Origin: Methanobacterium sp.
Lineage (GTDB): Archaea; Methanobacteriota; Methanobacteria; Methanobacteriales; Methanobacteriaceae
Length of the DNA stretch: 49,387 nucleotides
Reading direction: 5' to 3'
Assembly (NCBI GenBank): GCA_019084405.1
Contig: JAHRFX010000113.1
Span: 1 to 49,387 of the forward strand
This document shows, one piece after another, positions 1 through 8,872 of this stretch (its first letter is position 1; every line of letters begins with the position of its first letter). Made by a program: the position numbers and the translations under genes. The notes under the pieces were generated by a model. The model was not told the origin of the DNA and made no database searches. It saw only the letters and a program-made list of their open reading frames with translations.

Positions 1-218
<218 letters not shown>

Positions 219-1181
219 ATGAACAGGATCTGGGGGTATCTAAGCGGAATTCTGGCCATGCTTTTTTTCGGAATATCCAGCCCTATTAATAAGATAATGC
301 TCTATGAAATGGATCCCCTGGTTATTGCTGCTTTCACCTATTTGATAGCCGGGATATTTCTGTTTGTGATACGCTTATCACCATTAAAAGAAAGAATACT
401 CGATTTTATTAATCATGACTCTCACAGCGAGATTTTTATTTCTAAAAAAGATTATATCATCATCCTGTTAACTGCCATCTTCAGTTCAATTATTGGGCCC
501 ATTGCATTCTTATATGGTCTGAGAGAGACCACCGCCATTGATGCCTCTTTTTTATTAAATACTCAAGTTTTATTTATTATTTTTATGAGTTTTATTATCT
601 TTAAAGATATCTTGAAGAGAAAAGATGTTTTTGGAATCATTTTAATTATATTAGGAGCTATAGTTTTAGCAACTAAAGGAGAATTTGATGAATTATTTGT
701 AAATCAAAATTTCATCGGGAGTTTACTTATCATATGCGCTTCCTTTTTCTGGAGCGTGGATACTGTTTTAAGTAAATTTTTAAGTAATAAAAGAGACCTC
801 ATTTTAATATCAGCACTTAAAAGTTCTATTGGGGGCTTATTATTATTTTTAATCATTTTAATTTTAGGCATTGAAATTATAGTCCCTTCTGATCTTTTAT
901 CACTGCTCCTATTTACTGCTATTTTCAGTGTTGCGCTGGCCTTTATCGTGCTTTACTTTGCCTTAAGGGAAATAGGATCCAGCAGGGTAGGGGCCATTTT
1001 TCCTTTATCATCTCTTTTTGGATCATTTTCTGCTTTTTTAATATTAGGAGAATCATTCTCAATTTTAGAAATAGTTTTTGGTAGTTTAATGCTTTTGGGT
1101 GTTTATATTCTTTACTGGGACCCTGAACTAAAGCAAAATAAAAAAACCCCCACACCTACTAATGATAAAAATATTAAATAA
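219..1181 (+). CDS. EamA-family (DMT superfamily) transporter
   Basis: An integral membrane protein of about 320 residues with some ten hydrophobic helices arranged as two EamA repeats, roughly residues 5-145 and 160-305. The repeats share short glycine/proline-rich turns such as FFGISSPINK and the C-terminal GAIFPLSSLFGS segment. Family members export or import small metabolites, often amino acids, sugars or nucleotides; nothing in the sequence tells the substrate. I chose the ATG at 219 because GGGAG lies 7 bases upstream; an in-frame TTG at 177 would add 14 residues with no ribosome binding site. The C-terminal tail is short, lysine-rich and presumably cytoplasmic. The gene stands alone, 146 bases before hisA. 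The family is sure; the function is open. Confidence 0.88.
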   Translation: MNRIWGYLSGILAMLFFGISSPINKIMLYEMDPLVIAAFTYLIAGIFLFVIRLSPLKERILDFINHDSHSEIFISKKDYIIILLTAIFSSIIGPIAFLYGLRETTAIDASFLLNTQVLFIIFMSFIIFKDILKRKDVFGIILIILGAIVLATKGEFDELFVNQNFIGSLLIICASFFWSVDTVLSKFLSNKRDLILISALKSSIGGLLLFLIILILGIEIIVPSDLLSLLLFTAIFSVALAFIVLYFALREIGSSRVGAIFPLSSLFGSFSAFLILGESFSILEIVFGSLMLLGVYILYWDPELKQNKKTPTPTNDKNIK

Positions 1182-1327
1182 TTGAGGATTATGATTCTAA
1201 TGAAACTGATAATCCATATAAAAACCCATAGCTTCATTAAATAATTATAATTAAAAGAATTGTGATTGGAATAAGCTAAGAAACAAATTTACAAAATATT
1301 TGAAATTATATAATGAAAGGTGTTAAA

Positions 1328-2062
1328 ATGTCATTTTCTGATGATAAAATGTTAATCATGCCTGCAGTGGATATTAAAAATGGTAAGTGCGTTCAGTTAG
1401 TACAGGGAAAACCGGGTACAGAACAGATAATCATTGAGAATCCCCAAAAAGTAGCTCAGAATTGGGAAGAACTGGGAGCAGAGATTATTCACGTGATTGA
1501 TCTGGATGGGGCCTTTGGTAACCCGGACAATATAAAAATTGTGCAGAATATTCTTAAAGAAGTCTCAGTACCCATACAATTAGGGGGAGGAATCAGAAAT
1601 CAGGAATATGCTAAAAAGTTGCTGGATTCCGGAGTTGAAAGGCTGATTTTAGGGACCATGGCCATTGAAAATCCAGAAATAATTACTAGCCTATCAAAAG
1701 AATATGGAAAAGATCGTATAATGGTGGCGCTGGACAGTAAAGACTCACTGGTGGTTATTAAAGGATGGAGAGAAAAAACCTCTCAAACAGCACCAGAACT
1801 GGGTAAAATATTGGAATCCAAAGGTGCAGGTAGCATCTTGTTTACCAATGTAAATGTGGAAGGGCTATTAGGGGGGTTCTATACTGAACCACTGGTAAAT
1901 TTATTAGATGCCGTAAATATACCGGTGGTATACTCGGGAGGCATTACCTCTTTAGATGACCTCCAGAAGTTAAGAAAAACACAAGTAAAAGGAGTAGTGA
2001 TTGGATCTGCCCTTTACAAAGGAAAAATTGATTTTGAAGAAGCTTTGAAATTCCAGGATTAG
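1328..2062 (+). CDS. hisA: phosphoribosylformimino-AICAR ribotide isomerase (HisA)
   Basis: Catalyses the Amadori isomerisation of ProFAR to PRFAR in histidine biosynthesis, in the cytoplasm. The 244-residue protein is a (beta/alpha)8 barrel of normal family length. The catalytic aspartates are at Asp15 (PAVDIKNGK) and Asp136 (VALDSK), and the phosphate-gripping loops are QLGGGIR near residue 84 and YSGGI near the C-terminus. HisA is favoured over HisF because of the second Asp context and the VDIKNGKCV N-terminus. The start is the ATG at 1328, preceded by AGGTG; an ATG at 1313 would add five residues but lacks such a site. Other his genes are not in the window, so the pathway is dispersed here. 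Confidence 0.93.
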   Translation: MSFSDDKMLIMPAVDIKNGKCVQLVQGKPGTEQIIIENPQKVAQNWEELGAEIIHVIDLDGAFGNPDNIKIVQNILKEVSVPIQLGGGIRNQEYAKKLLDSGVERLILGTMAIENPEIITSLSKEYGKDRIMVALDSKDSLVVIKGWREKTSQTAPELGKILESKGAGSILFTNVNVEGLLGGFYTEPLVNLLDAVNIPVVYSGGITSLDDLQKLRKTQVKGVVIGSALYKGKIDFEEALKFQD

Positions 2063-2176
2063 AAGTATTAATGGAACTAAATTATATTAGAATTATCCAG
2101 AAAATATCCTCAGTTATTCAAAACTTGGACATCCAATTAATCAGGTAAATAATTTCCACTTAAGATGGTGAAAGAT

Positions 2177-2632
2177 ATGAAGACAGTGATGGCTACAGGT
2201 ACTTTTGATATTATACACCCTGGTCATGGTTTATTCTTAAAAGAAGCGAAAAAATTAGGGGGAGAGAGCGCCAGACTCGTGGTGGTACTGGCTAGAGATT
2301 CCACTGTTCGCTCCAAAAAAAGAGTGCCTATCGTAAGTGAAAGCCAGAGGTTGGAAGTAGTCAAAATGTTAAAACCAGTGAATGAAGCTTATTTAGGTAG
2401 CGAAACAGATATGTTCGAAATAGTAGAAAAAATTAAGCCAGATATAATTGCTATAGGCCCAGATCAAAAGTTCAATATACTTGATTTGGAAAAATCCCTT
2501 GAAAAAAGAGGTCTTGGTTGTACCGTAAAAAGGGTAAGTAGTTATAGAAAAGCCACACTTGATAGTTCCTGTAAAATCATAAAAAAGATAAAGGAAATGG
2601 AATTCGATGAAAAAGCCTTTAAAAATTGTTAA
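2177..2632 (+). CDS. ribL: archaeal FAD synthetase (RibL-type adenylyltransferase)
   Basis: A 151-residue nucleotidyltransferase of the cytidylyltransferase superfamily. The HxGH signature is HPGH at residues 14-17, within GTFDIIHPGHG, and a VSESQR segment stands where the second ATP-binding (ISSxR-like) motif is expected. In methanogens this family member (characterised in Methanocaldococcus jannaschii) makes FAD from FMN and ATP or CTP; older annotations call it glycerol-3-phosphate cytidylyltransferase. The conserved C-terminal cysteine-containing tail (SSCKII, ending in KNC) fits the archaeal FAD synthetases, which are reported to be redox-sensitive. The start at 2177 is supported by GGTGA 9 bases upstream; an ATG at 2165 is less likely. 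Monocistronic as far as visible. Confidence 0.87.
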   Translation: MKTVMATGTFDIIHPGHGLFLKEAKKLGGESARLVVVLARDSTVRSKKRVPIVSESQRLEVVKMLKPVNEAYLGSETDMFEIVEKIKPDIIAIGPDQKFNILDLEKSLEKRGLGCTVKRVSSYRKATLDSSCKIIKKIKEMEFDEKAFKNC

Positions 2633-2790
2633 AAATAGAAATATTCTATGTAAATGCCCATCATTGAGGTTAAATTTTATTATATTAATAATAAATTAAA
2701 AGATTAAAAATATTTATCTATTTTTATTTATAAATAGAGAATATGTGAATTTTTTTATTTTGAAATAACATATTATAAAATGATAATCTT

Positions 2791-2800
2791 TAATTATATA
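2791..2800 (+). promoter_or_regulatory. TATA-like element upstream of argC
   Basis: A TTATATA-containing stretch lies about 30 bases before the argC ATG at 2829, the usual spacing for an archaeal TATA box with a very short leader. GGTGA precedes the start codon. The region is very AT-rich, so the assignment is tentative. Confidence 0.45.
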
Positions 2801-2828
2801 CTAAAATATAATTTAATCTGGTGAAAAA

Positions 2829-3839
2829 ATGTTAAAAGTAGGTATTATTGGTGCAAGTGGTTACACCGGAGGCGAACTTCTTAGATTCTTACAAAATCAT
2901 TCACAGGTGGAAATTGTAGCCGTAACCTCCCGTCAATATAATGAAACCCCGATAAAAAAGATACATCCTCATTTAAGGGACAGTGATTTAGTATTCAAAG
3001 ATATGGAAGCAGGTTCTATTGACGCAGATCTGATTTTTACTGCAACCCCTCATGGAGCATCAATGAAACTGGTTCCTGAAATTTTGGAAACTGGAACCAG
3101 GGTTATTGATTTAAGTGGAGATTATCGGTTTGATGATGTGGAAACATATGAAAAATGGTATGGGTTTTCTCATGAAAACCCTCTAGATGCAGTTTATGGA
3201 CTACCTGAGATTTACAGGGAGGAAATAAAAAAAGCTAAACTGGTTGCTAACCCGGGATGCTTTCCTACAGGAGCTTTGATAGCTACTTTACCCCTTGCAA
3301 AGGAAGAAATCGTGAAAAATGTAATAATAGACTCTAAAACCGGGGTCAGTGGTGCCGGTATAAATCCCACCCCCGTTACCCATTATCCTAACTGCAGTGA
3401 TAATGTAACTCCCTATGCTATTATTACCCACCGTCACATGCCCGAAATTGAACAGGAGCTTAGCAAAATATCTCCGGTGAAAGTTTCTTTTACTCCTCAT
3501 CTGGTTCCAGTAATCAGAGGTATTTTAACCACAGTTCATACCTTTTTAACTGAAGAAATTAGTAGTTCAGAGCTGGAATTAATTTACCAGAAGTATTTCC
3601 AGAAAGAACCATTTGTTAGAATACTGGAAGAAGGAGAAATACCTGCTTTAAGTGCAGTTAGGGGTTCAAATTACGCCCATGTAGGTTCTTTCCAAATTGA
3701 TCAGCATGGAAGAGCAGTAATTATATCTGCCATTGATAATCTGGTAAAAGGTGCATCAGGGCAGGCCGTGCATAACATGAATTTAATGTACGGATTTGAT
3801 GAAAAAGAATCCCTGGATATTTATGGTATGCATCCTTAA
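2829..3839 (+). CDS. argC: N-acetyl-gamma-glutamyl-phosphate reductase (ArgC)
   Basis: Reduces N-acetyl-glutamyl-phosphate to the semialdehyde with NADPH, the third step of arginine (ornithine) biosynthesis. The 336-residue protein has the N-terminal dinucleotide-binding motif GIIGASGYTGGELLR, the catalytic cysteine Cys144 in ANPGCFPTGA, and the HRHMPEI segment with the conserved histidine. Length and domain order are typical of the ArgC family, not of aspartate semialdehyde dehydrogenase. The start has GGTGA 5 bases upstream. It is monocistronic, flanked by an AT-rich promoter region and a hairpin terminator. Its product feeds the arginine used by the polyamine genes elsewhere in the window. 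Confidence 0.95.
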   Translation: MLKVGIIGASGYTGGELLRFLQNHSQVEIVAVTSRQYNETPIKKIHPHLRDSDLVFKDMEAGSIDADLIFTATPHGASMKLVPEILETGTRVIDLSGDYRFDDVETYEKWYGFSHENPLDAVYGLPEIYREEIKKAKLVANPGCFPTGALIATLPLAKEEIVKNVIIDSKTGVSGAGINPTPVTHYPNCSDNVTPYAIITHRHMPEIEQELSKISPVKVSFTPHLVPVIRGILTTVHTFLTEEISSSELELIYQKYFQKEPFVRILEEGEIPALSAVRGSNYAHVGSFQIDQHGRAVIISAIDNLVKGASGQAVHNMNLMYGFDEKESLDIYGMHP

Positions 3840-3869
3840 TTGATTTTCCAGGGAAAAATGTGGAAATTA

Positions 3870-3899
3870 AGGGATGAGATATCCCTGATTTATTTTTTA
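3870..3899 (+). terminator. hairpin terminator after argC
   Basis: AGGGAT (3870-3875) and ATCCCT (3881-3886) form a perfect 6-bp stem with a 5-base loop, followed by a T-rich tract to about 3899. It starts 31 bases after the argC stop codon, as expected for an intrinsic terminator. Confidence 0.65.
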
Positions 3900-4072
3900 T
3901 AAATTTTTTATTTATTCTTAATTTCTGCACCACTTAAAGGCATCAAATAACTATATGTATTATAAAAAATCAAAAACTTAATGATAAGTCAAATAATATG
4001 TTTTCAATAATTTTTTGAAAATGAGATTTATGCCATTATTGAATAAAGAATAAGGATATTAAGGTGTTTTAA

Positions 4073-4567
4073 ATGAAAACGGTTGTCTTGTACTATTCCC
4101 GAAGTAGAAAAACTGCTTCAGTAGCTGAAACTATTGCTCAGGAACTTTCAGCAGATATAGTGGAAATAAAAGATTTGAAAGACAGATCTAGTTTTTTTAG
4201 CTATTTAAATGCTTCAATTGATGCTTTAAGGGAAAATAAAACTAAAATTAGTCCGGAAAATATAGATATTAGTGATTATGGTCTAATTTATATTGGTTCC
4301 CCTACCTGGGCAGGTAAACCTGCTCCGGCCATACTGAGTTTAATTGACAATTGCGATTTTCAGGGAAAAGATGTGATCCTGTTTACTACTATGGGAAGTC
4401 AGGGTGGAAGCACTGTTATCAAAAGAATGCAGGAAAAAATAAAAGCCAGAGGCTCTCGAATGGTTAATTTCTTAATTATAAAAACCGGTGGTAAAGAAAT
4501 AAATGAAATTAAAGAAGATACCCGGGGAAAAATTGAAGAATTAGACCTTAAAATTTATGGAATTTAA
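4073..4567 (+). CDS. flavodoxin-family protein
   Basis: A 164-residue FMN-binding protein of flavodoxin fold. The N-terminal strand and phosphate-binding loop read VVLYYSRSRKTASVAETIA, the second FMN loop is GSPTWAGKPAP at about residues 75-85, and the third is TTMGSQGGST near residue 102. This belongs to the short flavodoxins common in methanogens, which serve as electron carriers or NADPH/F420-linked quinone-reductase-like proteins; the partner is unknown. The start is preceded by AGGTG. It lies 61 bases upstream of secF, so readthrough is possible, but nothing suggests a functional link to protein export. Confidence 0.85.
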   Translation: MKTVVLYYSRSRKTASVAETIAQELSADIVEIKDLKDRSSFFSYLNASIDALRENKTKISPENIDISDYGLIYIGSPTWAGKPAPAILSLIDNCDFQGKDVILFTTMGSQGGSTVIKRMQEKIKARGSRMVNFLIIKTGGKEINEIKEDTRGKIEELDLKIYGI

Positions 4568-4627
4568 CAATAACAAGCAGAAAAATCCAAATAAAAAAAA
4601 AAGTGGGATCTAAAAAACGGTGATTCA

Positions 4628-5464
4628 ATGATAGAACGGATTTTAGAAAATTACAAGCCATTAATTGCAATCCCGATGGCCATAGTAATAATTGCCTTAC
4701 TATTAATTGCATTTAATGGTTTAGATCAGGGGATTGATCTAAAAGGAGGATCTATAGTAGATTTAAATTTAGAAACCCCTATTTCAGCAAGTGAATTAGA
4801 ATCAATGATAAAAGAAGGTCTTGATATCAATGAAGTAAAAATAACCTCCATTAATTCTGAAGAAGCTTCCATTGAAATTGGTACTGATACAGATGTAGTT
4901 ACTTTAACGAATATTCTTCAAGGTAAAGCTACAATTAGTAGTTTTAAATCTGTAGGGCCTGTTTTAGGAGAAGAATCTCTAAATCAAGTTTACTGGGCAT
5001 TGGCATTTGCTTTTTTATTCATGTCCATCACAGTATTTATCATATTTAGAACTTTCGTCCCTTCCCTGGCAGTTATTCTGGCTGGGCTTTCGGATATAAT
5101 TATAGCCCTAGGAGGAATGTCCTTATTTGGTATACCGCTATCCATTGCATCAGTAGGAGCACTGCTAATGCTAATTGGTTTTAGTGTGGATACAGACATA
5201 CTGCTCACCACCAGATTGATAAAACAAAAAAAAGGTACGATATCTGAAAGATCCATTGATGCATTAAAGACGGGTTTAACCATGTCCATAACTGCTATTG
5301 CTGCAATGGCATCTTTATACATAGTTACAATCTTTTTTATTCCCCAGGCAGATGTATTGAGTAACATAGCCGCGGTATTGATAATTGGTCTGACTGCTGA
5401 TATTTTCATCACCTGGCTTATGAATTTAGGAATACTGCGCTGGTATCTGGAGGTTCGAAGATGA
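4628..5464 (+). CDS. secF: protein-export membrane protein SecF
   Basis: Subunit of the SecDF complex that assists Sec translocation from the outer face of the membrane. The 278-residue protein has a first transmembrane helix (about 14-31), the D1 motif GLDQGIDLKGGS, a short extracytoplasmic domain, and a C-terminal five-helix bundle with the RND motif GFSVDTDILLTTRL. It is shorter than bacterial SecF, as usual in archaea. GGTGA precedes the ATG at 4628. The stop overlaps the secD start by 4 bases (ATGA), implying translational coupling. The order secF then secD is the reverse of bacteria and normal for euryarchaea. Confidence 0.94.
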   Translation: MIERILENYKPLIAIPMAIVIIALLLIAFNGLDQGIDLKGGSIVDLNLETPISASELESMIKEGLDINEVKITSINSEEASIEIGTDTDVVTLTNILQGKATISSFKSVGPVLGEESLNQVYWALAFAFLFMSITVFIIFRTFVPSLAVILAGLSDIIIALGGMSLFGIPLSIASVGALLMLIGFSVDTDILLTTRLIKQKKGTISERSIDALKTGLTMSITAIAAMASLYIVTIFFIPQADVLSNIAAVLIIGLTADIFITWLMNLGILRWYLEVRR

Positions 5465-6690
5465 AAAATAAAGGATTTTCAGAATTTATTAAAGATCGCC
5501 GGGTAATTATATTCATAATCCTGGTTATTGGAAGTTTATTTGCAATATCCACTTTAGGTATCCAGCAGGGTCTGGATCTAAAAGGTGGATCATTAATTCA
5601 GATAGAATTAGAAGAACCGGTGGACGACGCCACGATGAATACTGTAACCAGTGTTCTGGATAGGCGTTTGAATATTTTTGGAGTGAGGGATGTTACAGTT
5701 CGAGCCAGTGGAAATCAAAATGTTCTGGTAGAAATTGCTGGAGTTCAGCCCAATGAGGTATCAGAGATTATAGGATCTCCTGGAAAATTCGAAGCAAAAA
5801 TTGGAAATGAAACTGCTTTAAGAGGTACCGATATTGTGAATGTGCAGCCTTACCAGATTACAGGGACCCAGTGGTCTGTTCCATTTAAAATATCAACTGA
5901 AGGTGCACGTGAATTTGCAGAAATTGCCCGGGGAAAAGCAGGGCAACCAGTGGACATGTACCTTGATGATGAATTAATATCTTCACCAGAGTTAGATCCT
6001 GGCCTGGCAACAGGTACTGCTTCAACTGAAGTTCAGATAACTGGAACTGAGCCTACCAGGGAACAGGCTGAAATTAAGGCTAAAGAAATCCAGACCGTGT
6101 TGCAATCTGGTGCCCTTCCAGTTCAAGTTAAGATTGTGGGAGTTAGTAGTGTTTCTGCTGAGTTAGGAGAAGAGTTTGTGCAGGGAGCTTTAATAGCAGG
6201 TTTACTGGCAGTTATAACCATATCTGCCATTATCCTTATCAGATATAGGGCCCCTATACTGGTAATACCTATCATGTTCACTGTTTTAGCTGAGGTGATA
6301 TTAATACTGGGATTTGCATCTATCATCCGTTGGAACATGGATCTAGCTGCCCTGGCAGGTATCATCGCTGCAGTGGGTACTGGTGTTGATGATCAGATAA
6401 TTATAACTGACGAAGTACTAAAAGGCCGTAAAGTGAAAGAAAGAAGAAGTTCTGGAACACGTATGAAAATCAAGAATGCATTCTTCATTATTTTTGCTGC
6501 AGCCAGTACTTTAATTGCTGCCATGTTACCTCTAGCCTATGTAGGGTTTTCCAGAGGTTATACTGGTATTGGAATGCTGTCTGGTTTTGCATTCACCACC
6601 ATAATTGGTGTTATAATGGGAATACTGATTACCCGGCCGGTATATGCAAAATTCATTGAAACCATGATGGATATCAAAGGTCAAAAGTGA
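5461..6690 (+). CDS. secD: protein-export membrane protein SecD
   Basis: Partner of SecF in the archaeal Sec auxiliary complex. The 409-residue protein shows an N-terminal helix (residues 14-31), the motif GIQQGLDLKGGS, the periplasmic-like P1 domain with two ferredoxin-like halves (about 40-215), and five C-terminal helices with AAVGTGVDDQIIITDE, the archaeal form of the RND proton-path motif. The start is strongly supported by GGAGG 7 bases upstream and by the 4-base overlap with secF. A clear hairpin terminator begins directly after the stop, so secFD ends here. Confidence 0.94.
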   Translation: MKNKGFSEFIKDRRVIIFIILVIGSLFAISTLGIQQGLDLKGGSLIQIELEEPVDDATMNTVTSVLDRRLNIFGVRDVTVRASGNQNVLVEIAGVQPNEVSEIIGSPGKFEAKIGNETALRGTDIVNVQPYQITGTQWSVPFKISTEGAREFAEIARGKAGQPVDMYLDDELISSPELDPGLATGTASTEVQITGTEPTREQAEIKAKEIQTVLQSGALPVQVKIVGVSSVSAELGEEFVQGALIAGLLAVITISAIILIRYRAPILVIPIMFTVLAEVILILGFASIIRWNMDLAALAGIIAAVGTGVDDQIIITDEVLKGRKVKERRSSGTRMKIKNAFFIIFAAASTLIAAMLPLAYVGFSRGYTGIGMLSGFAFTTIIGVIMGILITRPVYAKFIETMMDIKGQK

Positions 6691-6724
6691 GTAATCTAAA
6701 AATTAGATTACTCCGTCTTTTTTT
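6691..6724 (+). terminator. hairpin terminator after secD
   Basis: A perfect 9-bp inverted repeat (GTAATCTAA at 6691-6699 and TTAGATTAC at 6703-6711) with a 3-base loop starts at the base after the secD stop and is followed by an uninterrupted T run at about 6717-6724. It is the best intrinsic-terminator-like structure in the window. The arm sequence recurs in the palindrome at 8823-8838. Confidence 0.75.
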
Positions 6725-6965
6725 AAAATTTAAATCTTTTTTCATCTCATTTTTTTTTTACATTCCTGGAAAATCATATCCTTTAAAAAATTATTCTATC
6801 CTGGAAAATCTCAATTACAAAGGATTTTTTTAATTAAAATAACGTCCATTATGGTTTAAATTTAAAAATAGTTCCTTATTAGTAAGTTTATTATAAACTA
6901 AATTTTATATGGAATCAGTATGATATAGTCTTATAATATTCTGTAGAAATTTAATGGGGCGAACT

Positions 6966-7430
6966 ATGAAAAAACCAAAGGAGATGAAGGTTAAGCCTAT
7001 CAAAAATGGGACTGTAATTGACCACATTACTGCCAATAAGGCACTTAATGTATTGAGAATACTGAATTTGCCTGATAAAAAGAGTAAGGTGACCATTGCC
7101 ATTAATGTACTTTCAGCAAATATGGGAAGTAAAGACATAGTAAAAATAGAAAACCGGGAGCTTTATTCCAGCGAAGTAGATCAAATAGCACTTATTGCCC
7201 CTAATGCCACCATAAACATTATTAGAGATTATGAAATAGTAGAGAAAGGTAAAATCCAACTTCTAAATGAAATAAAAGGGTTATTAAATTGCCCAAACCC
7301 TAATTGCATCACCAACACCAGCGAACCGGTTATAAACCGGTTTTATGTTATAAAAAAACAGCCGGTTATTTTAAGGTGTCACTATTGTGAGAGAATTGTA
7401 GAAGAAGATGAAATTGAGTCCCAGTTTTAA
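6966..7430 (+). CDS. pyrI: aspartate carbamoyltransferase regulatory subunit (PyrI)
   Basis: Non-catalytic subunit that binds nucleotide effectors and zinc and assembles with PyrB into the allosteric ATCase of pyrimidine synthesis. The N-terminal allosteric domain begins with IKNGTVIDHI, the usual PyrI opening. The C-terminal zinc domain carries the four cysteines as CPNPNC (about residues 108-113) and CHYC (about 137-140). Length of about 150 residues is normal. The start is uncertain: ATGs at 6954, 6966 and 6984 are all in frame and none has an ideally spaced binding site; GGGGCG precedes 6966. The catalytic gene pyrB is not in the window. Confidence 0.93.
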   Translation: MKKPKEMKVKPIKNGTVIDHITANKALNVLRILNLPDKKSKVTIAINVLSANMGSKDIVKIENRELYSSEVDQIALIAPNATINIIRDYEIVEKGKIQLLNEIKGLLNCPNPNCITNTSEPVINRFYVIKKQPVILRCHYCERIVEEDEIESQF

Positions 7431-7508
7431 AGTGTTTAGGGAATCTTTAAAAAAAATATTTTTTTTTAATTAAATTTGATTTTTTATGTTCCAGGGTAAA
7501 ATATCCAA

Positions 7509-8747
7509 TTAAAGATTACTGCGCTGGTTTTCAATAAGATAAGCCACCAGTCTTTTAGCCAGAGCAATTATAGTCAAAATAGGGGGGGCGCCGGGGGCCA
7601 GTGGTAAAACACTAGCATCAGCCACAAAAAGACCTTTTATTTTAGTTTCAAGATTTTCATCAACTGTTTTTCCAATAGGGGCAGTTCCGCCAGGATGTGC
7701 GCCCCGGGGATGAGTTGAAACTATGGTGTCTGGTTTTACACCTGCAGCTGATAGAATAGATCCTGCTACTGCAGATCCTTCTGCTAAAAATCTAACATCC
7801 TGCAGAGTATTGTATTTGATTACCCTTTCTGTTGTTACTCTGCCTGAAAATTCATCTTTAATTTTAACCATTAAACCCAGGATATCTCTATCATTTGCCC
7901 CTTTTTTTTTAAGTTTTTGGGATATAAAAGTGGAAAAATGAGGGGCTAAAATAAAATTATTCCCTTCAATAAGGGCATTCATGGTTACTTCTTCATTGAA
8001 GCCCACGCCCTCTAAAATACCTCCCACTGTAACAAAGGTATCCATGAAAAAAGAATCTCCTGCTTCAATGCCTGATTTTTGAAGTATTCTGGCAGTTTCA
8101 ATTGCACCTGCAGCAAGCACAACCTGATTTGAATTTAAAGTGGAGGTTTTTTCAAAATCTGAGGAAGCATCCTGCCTGTTGCTAATATTTACCCCTTTGA
8201 TCATATCCTCTTCAATAATCAGGTTATTAACCTCCGTATTAAAAATAACATTAGCCCCTGCATCCTGGGCCTGTTTAACAAATTCCATGGAGGTCCATTT
8301 CGCATCCCGGGGGCATCCAAAAGCACATTTTCCACAGGGTTTACATTCCCGGGGGCGAATAAATTTGGGCATGGGAATAACATCTAAATCCAGGGCCCGG
8401 GCTGAATCCATTAAAATTTTAGTTCCGTCACCCTGGTGGGAATCAGGTAAAGTTTTAACACCTAATTCCTGCTCTGTATCTTCTAATTGAGAGGATATAT
8501 CAATACCCATGGAATGAAGCTCTCTCTGGAGAACTCTGACGCCATTTCCAGCAGCAACCATAGTTGAACCACCACCACAGGTGGTTTTTAATAGATCTAG
8601 GCCATCATCAGTAGGATCATAATTATGAAAAGCATTTTTAGTTTTAATTAAAGGCCCTTTTTCGATGAGAGTAACTGATACTCCAGCTGCAGCTAGTTCT
8701 TTAGCAACTGTAGCCCCTCCTGCCCCAGATCCTACTACGATAACCAT
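7509..8747 (-). CDS. GMC-type FAD-dependent oxidoreductase with a cysteine cluster
   Basis: A flavoprotein of 412 residues. The N-terminus is a classic Rossmann motif, VVGSGAGGATVAKELA, followed by VTLIEKG for the adenosine ribose. The C-terminus has STHPRGAHPGGTAPIGKTVD and GLFVADASVLP, the GMC oxidoreductase C-terminal signature. Near residue 135 it carries CKPCGKCAFGCPRDAKW, four cysteines in a CxxCxxCxxxCP pattern resembling a ferredoxin cluster. GMC enzymes oxidise alcohols; the substrate here is unknown, and in an anaerobe electrons would go to a ferredoxin or F420-linked carrier rather than oxygen. The ATG at 8747 has GAG spaced about 8 bases upstream; an upstream start at 8774 is possible. 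The neighbouring genes concern sulfur assimilation, but the 125-base gap and a palindrome separate them. Confidence 0.8.
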   Translation of the reverse strand: MVIVVGSGAGGATVAKELAAAGVSVTLIEKGPLIKTKNAFHNYDPTDDGLDLLKTTCGGGSTMVAAGNGVRVLQRELHSMGIDISSQLEDTEQELGVKTLPDSHQGDGTKILMDSARALDLDVIPMPKFIRPRECKPCGKCAFGCPRDAKWTSMEFVKQAQDAGANVIFNTEVNNLIIEEDMIKGVNISNRQDASSDFEKTSTLNSNQVVLAAGAIETARILQKSGIEAGDSFFMDTFVTVGGILEGVGFNEEVTMNALIEGNNFILAPHFSTFISQKLKKKGANDRDILGLMVKIKDEFSGRVTTERVIKYNTLQDVRFLAEGSAVAGSILSAAGVKPDTIVSTHPRGAHPGGTAPIGKTVDENLETKIKGLFVADASVLPLAPGAPPILTIIALAKRLVAYLIENQRSNL

Positions 8748-8822
8748 ATATAACAGCTCTTTATTTATTAACAATTATTATGTAATAAAAAAAATATGAT
8801 AAAATCCTTTTAATATTATACC

Positions 8823-8838
8823 AGTAATCTAGATTACT
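8823..8838. promoter_or_regulatory. perfect 16-bp palindrome, possible operator
   Basis: AGTAATCTAGATTACT is a perfect palindrome with no spacer, lying between the NIL-ferredoxin gene and the oxidoreductase gene. On the minus strand a TATA-like TATAATATTAA (8810-8820) follows two bases later, upstream of the oxidoreductase. That position fits an operator or a factor-binding site beside the promoter. There is no following T run of terminator type. Confidence 0.5.
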
Positions 8839-8872
8839 ATCCTTTCTGAAATTTTTTTTGAATTTTAATTAA

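Noticed and set aside
4990..5412. 140-codon open frame antisense to secF
   Set aside because: It is the mirror of a hydrophobic coding region, has no binding site and no recognisable domain.
6765..6820. Repeated CCTGGAAAATC stretches before pyrI
   Set aside because: Two short copies (11 bases) in low-complexity sequence; too little to call a repeat element or operator.
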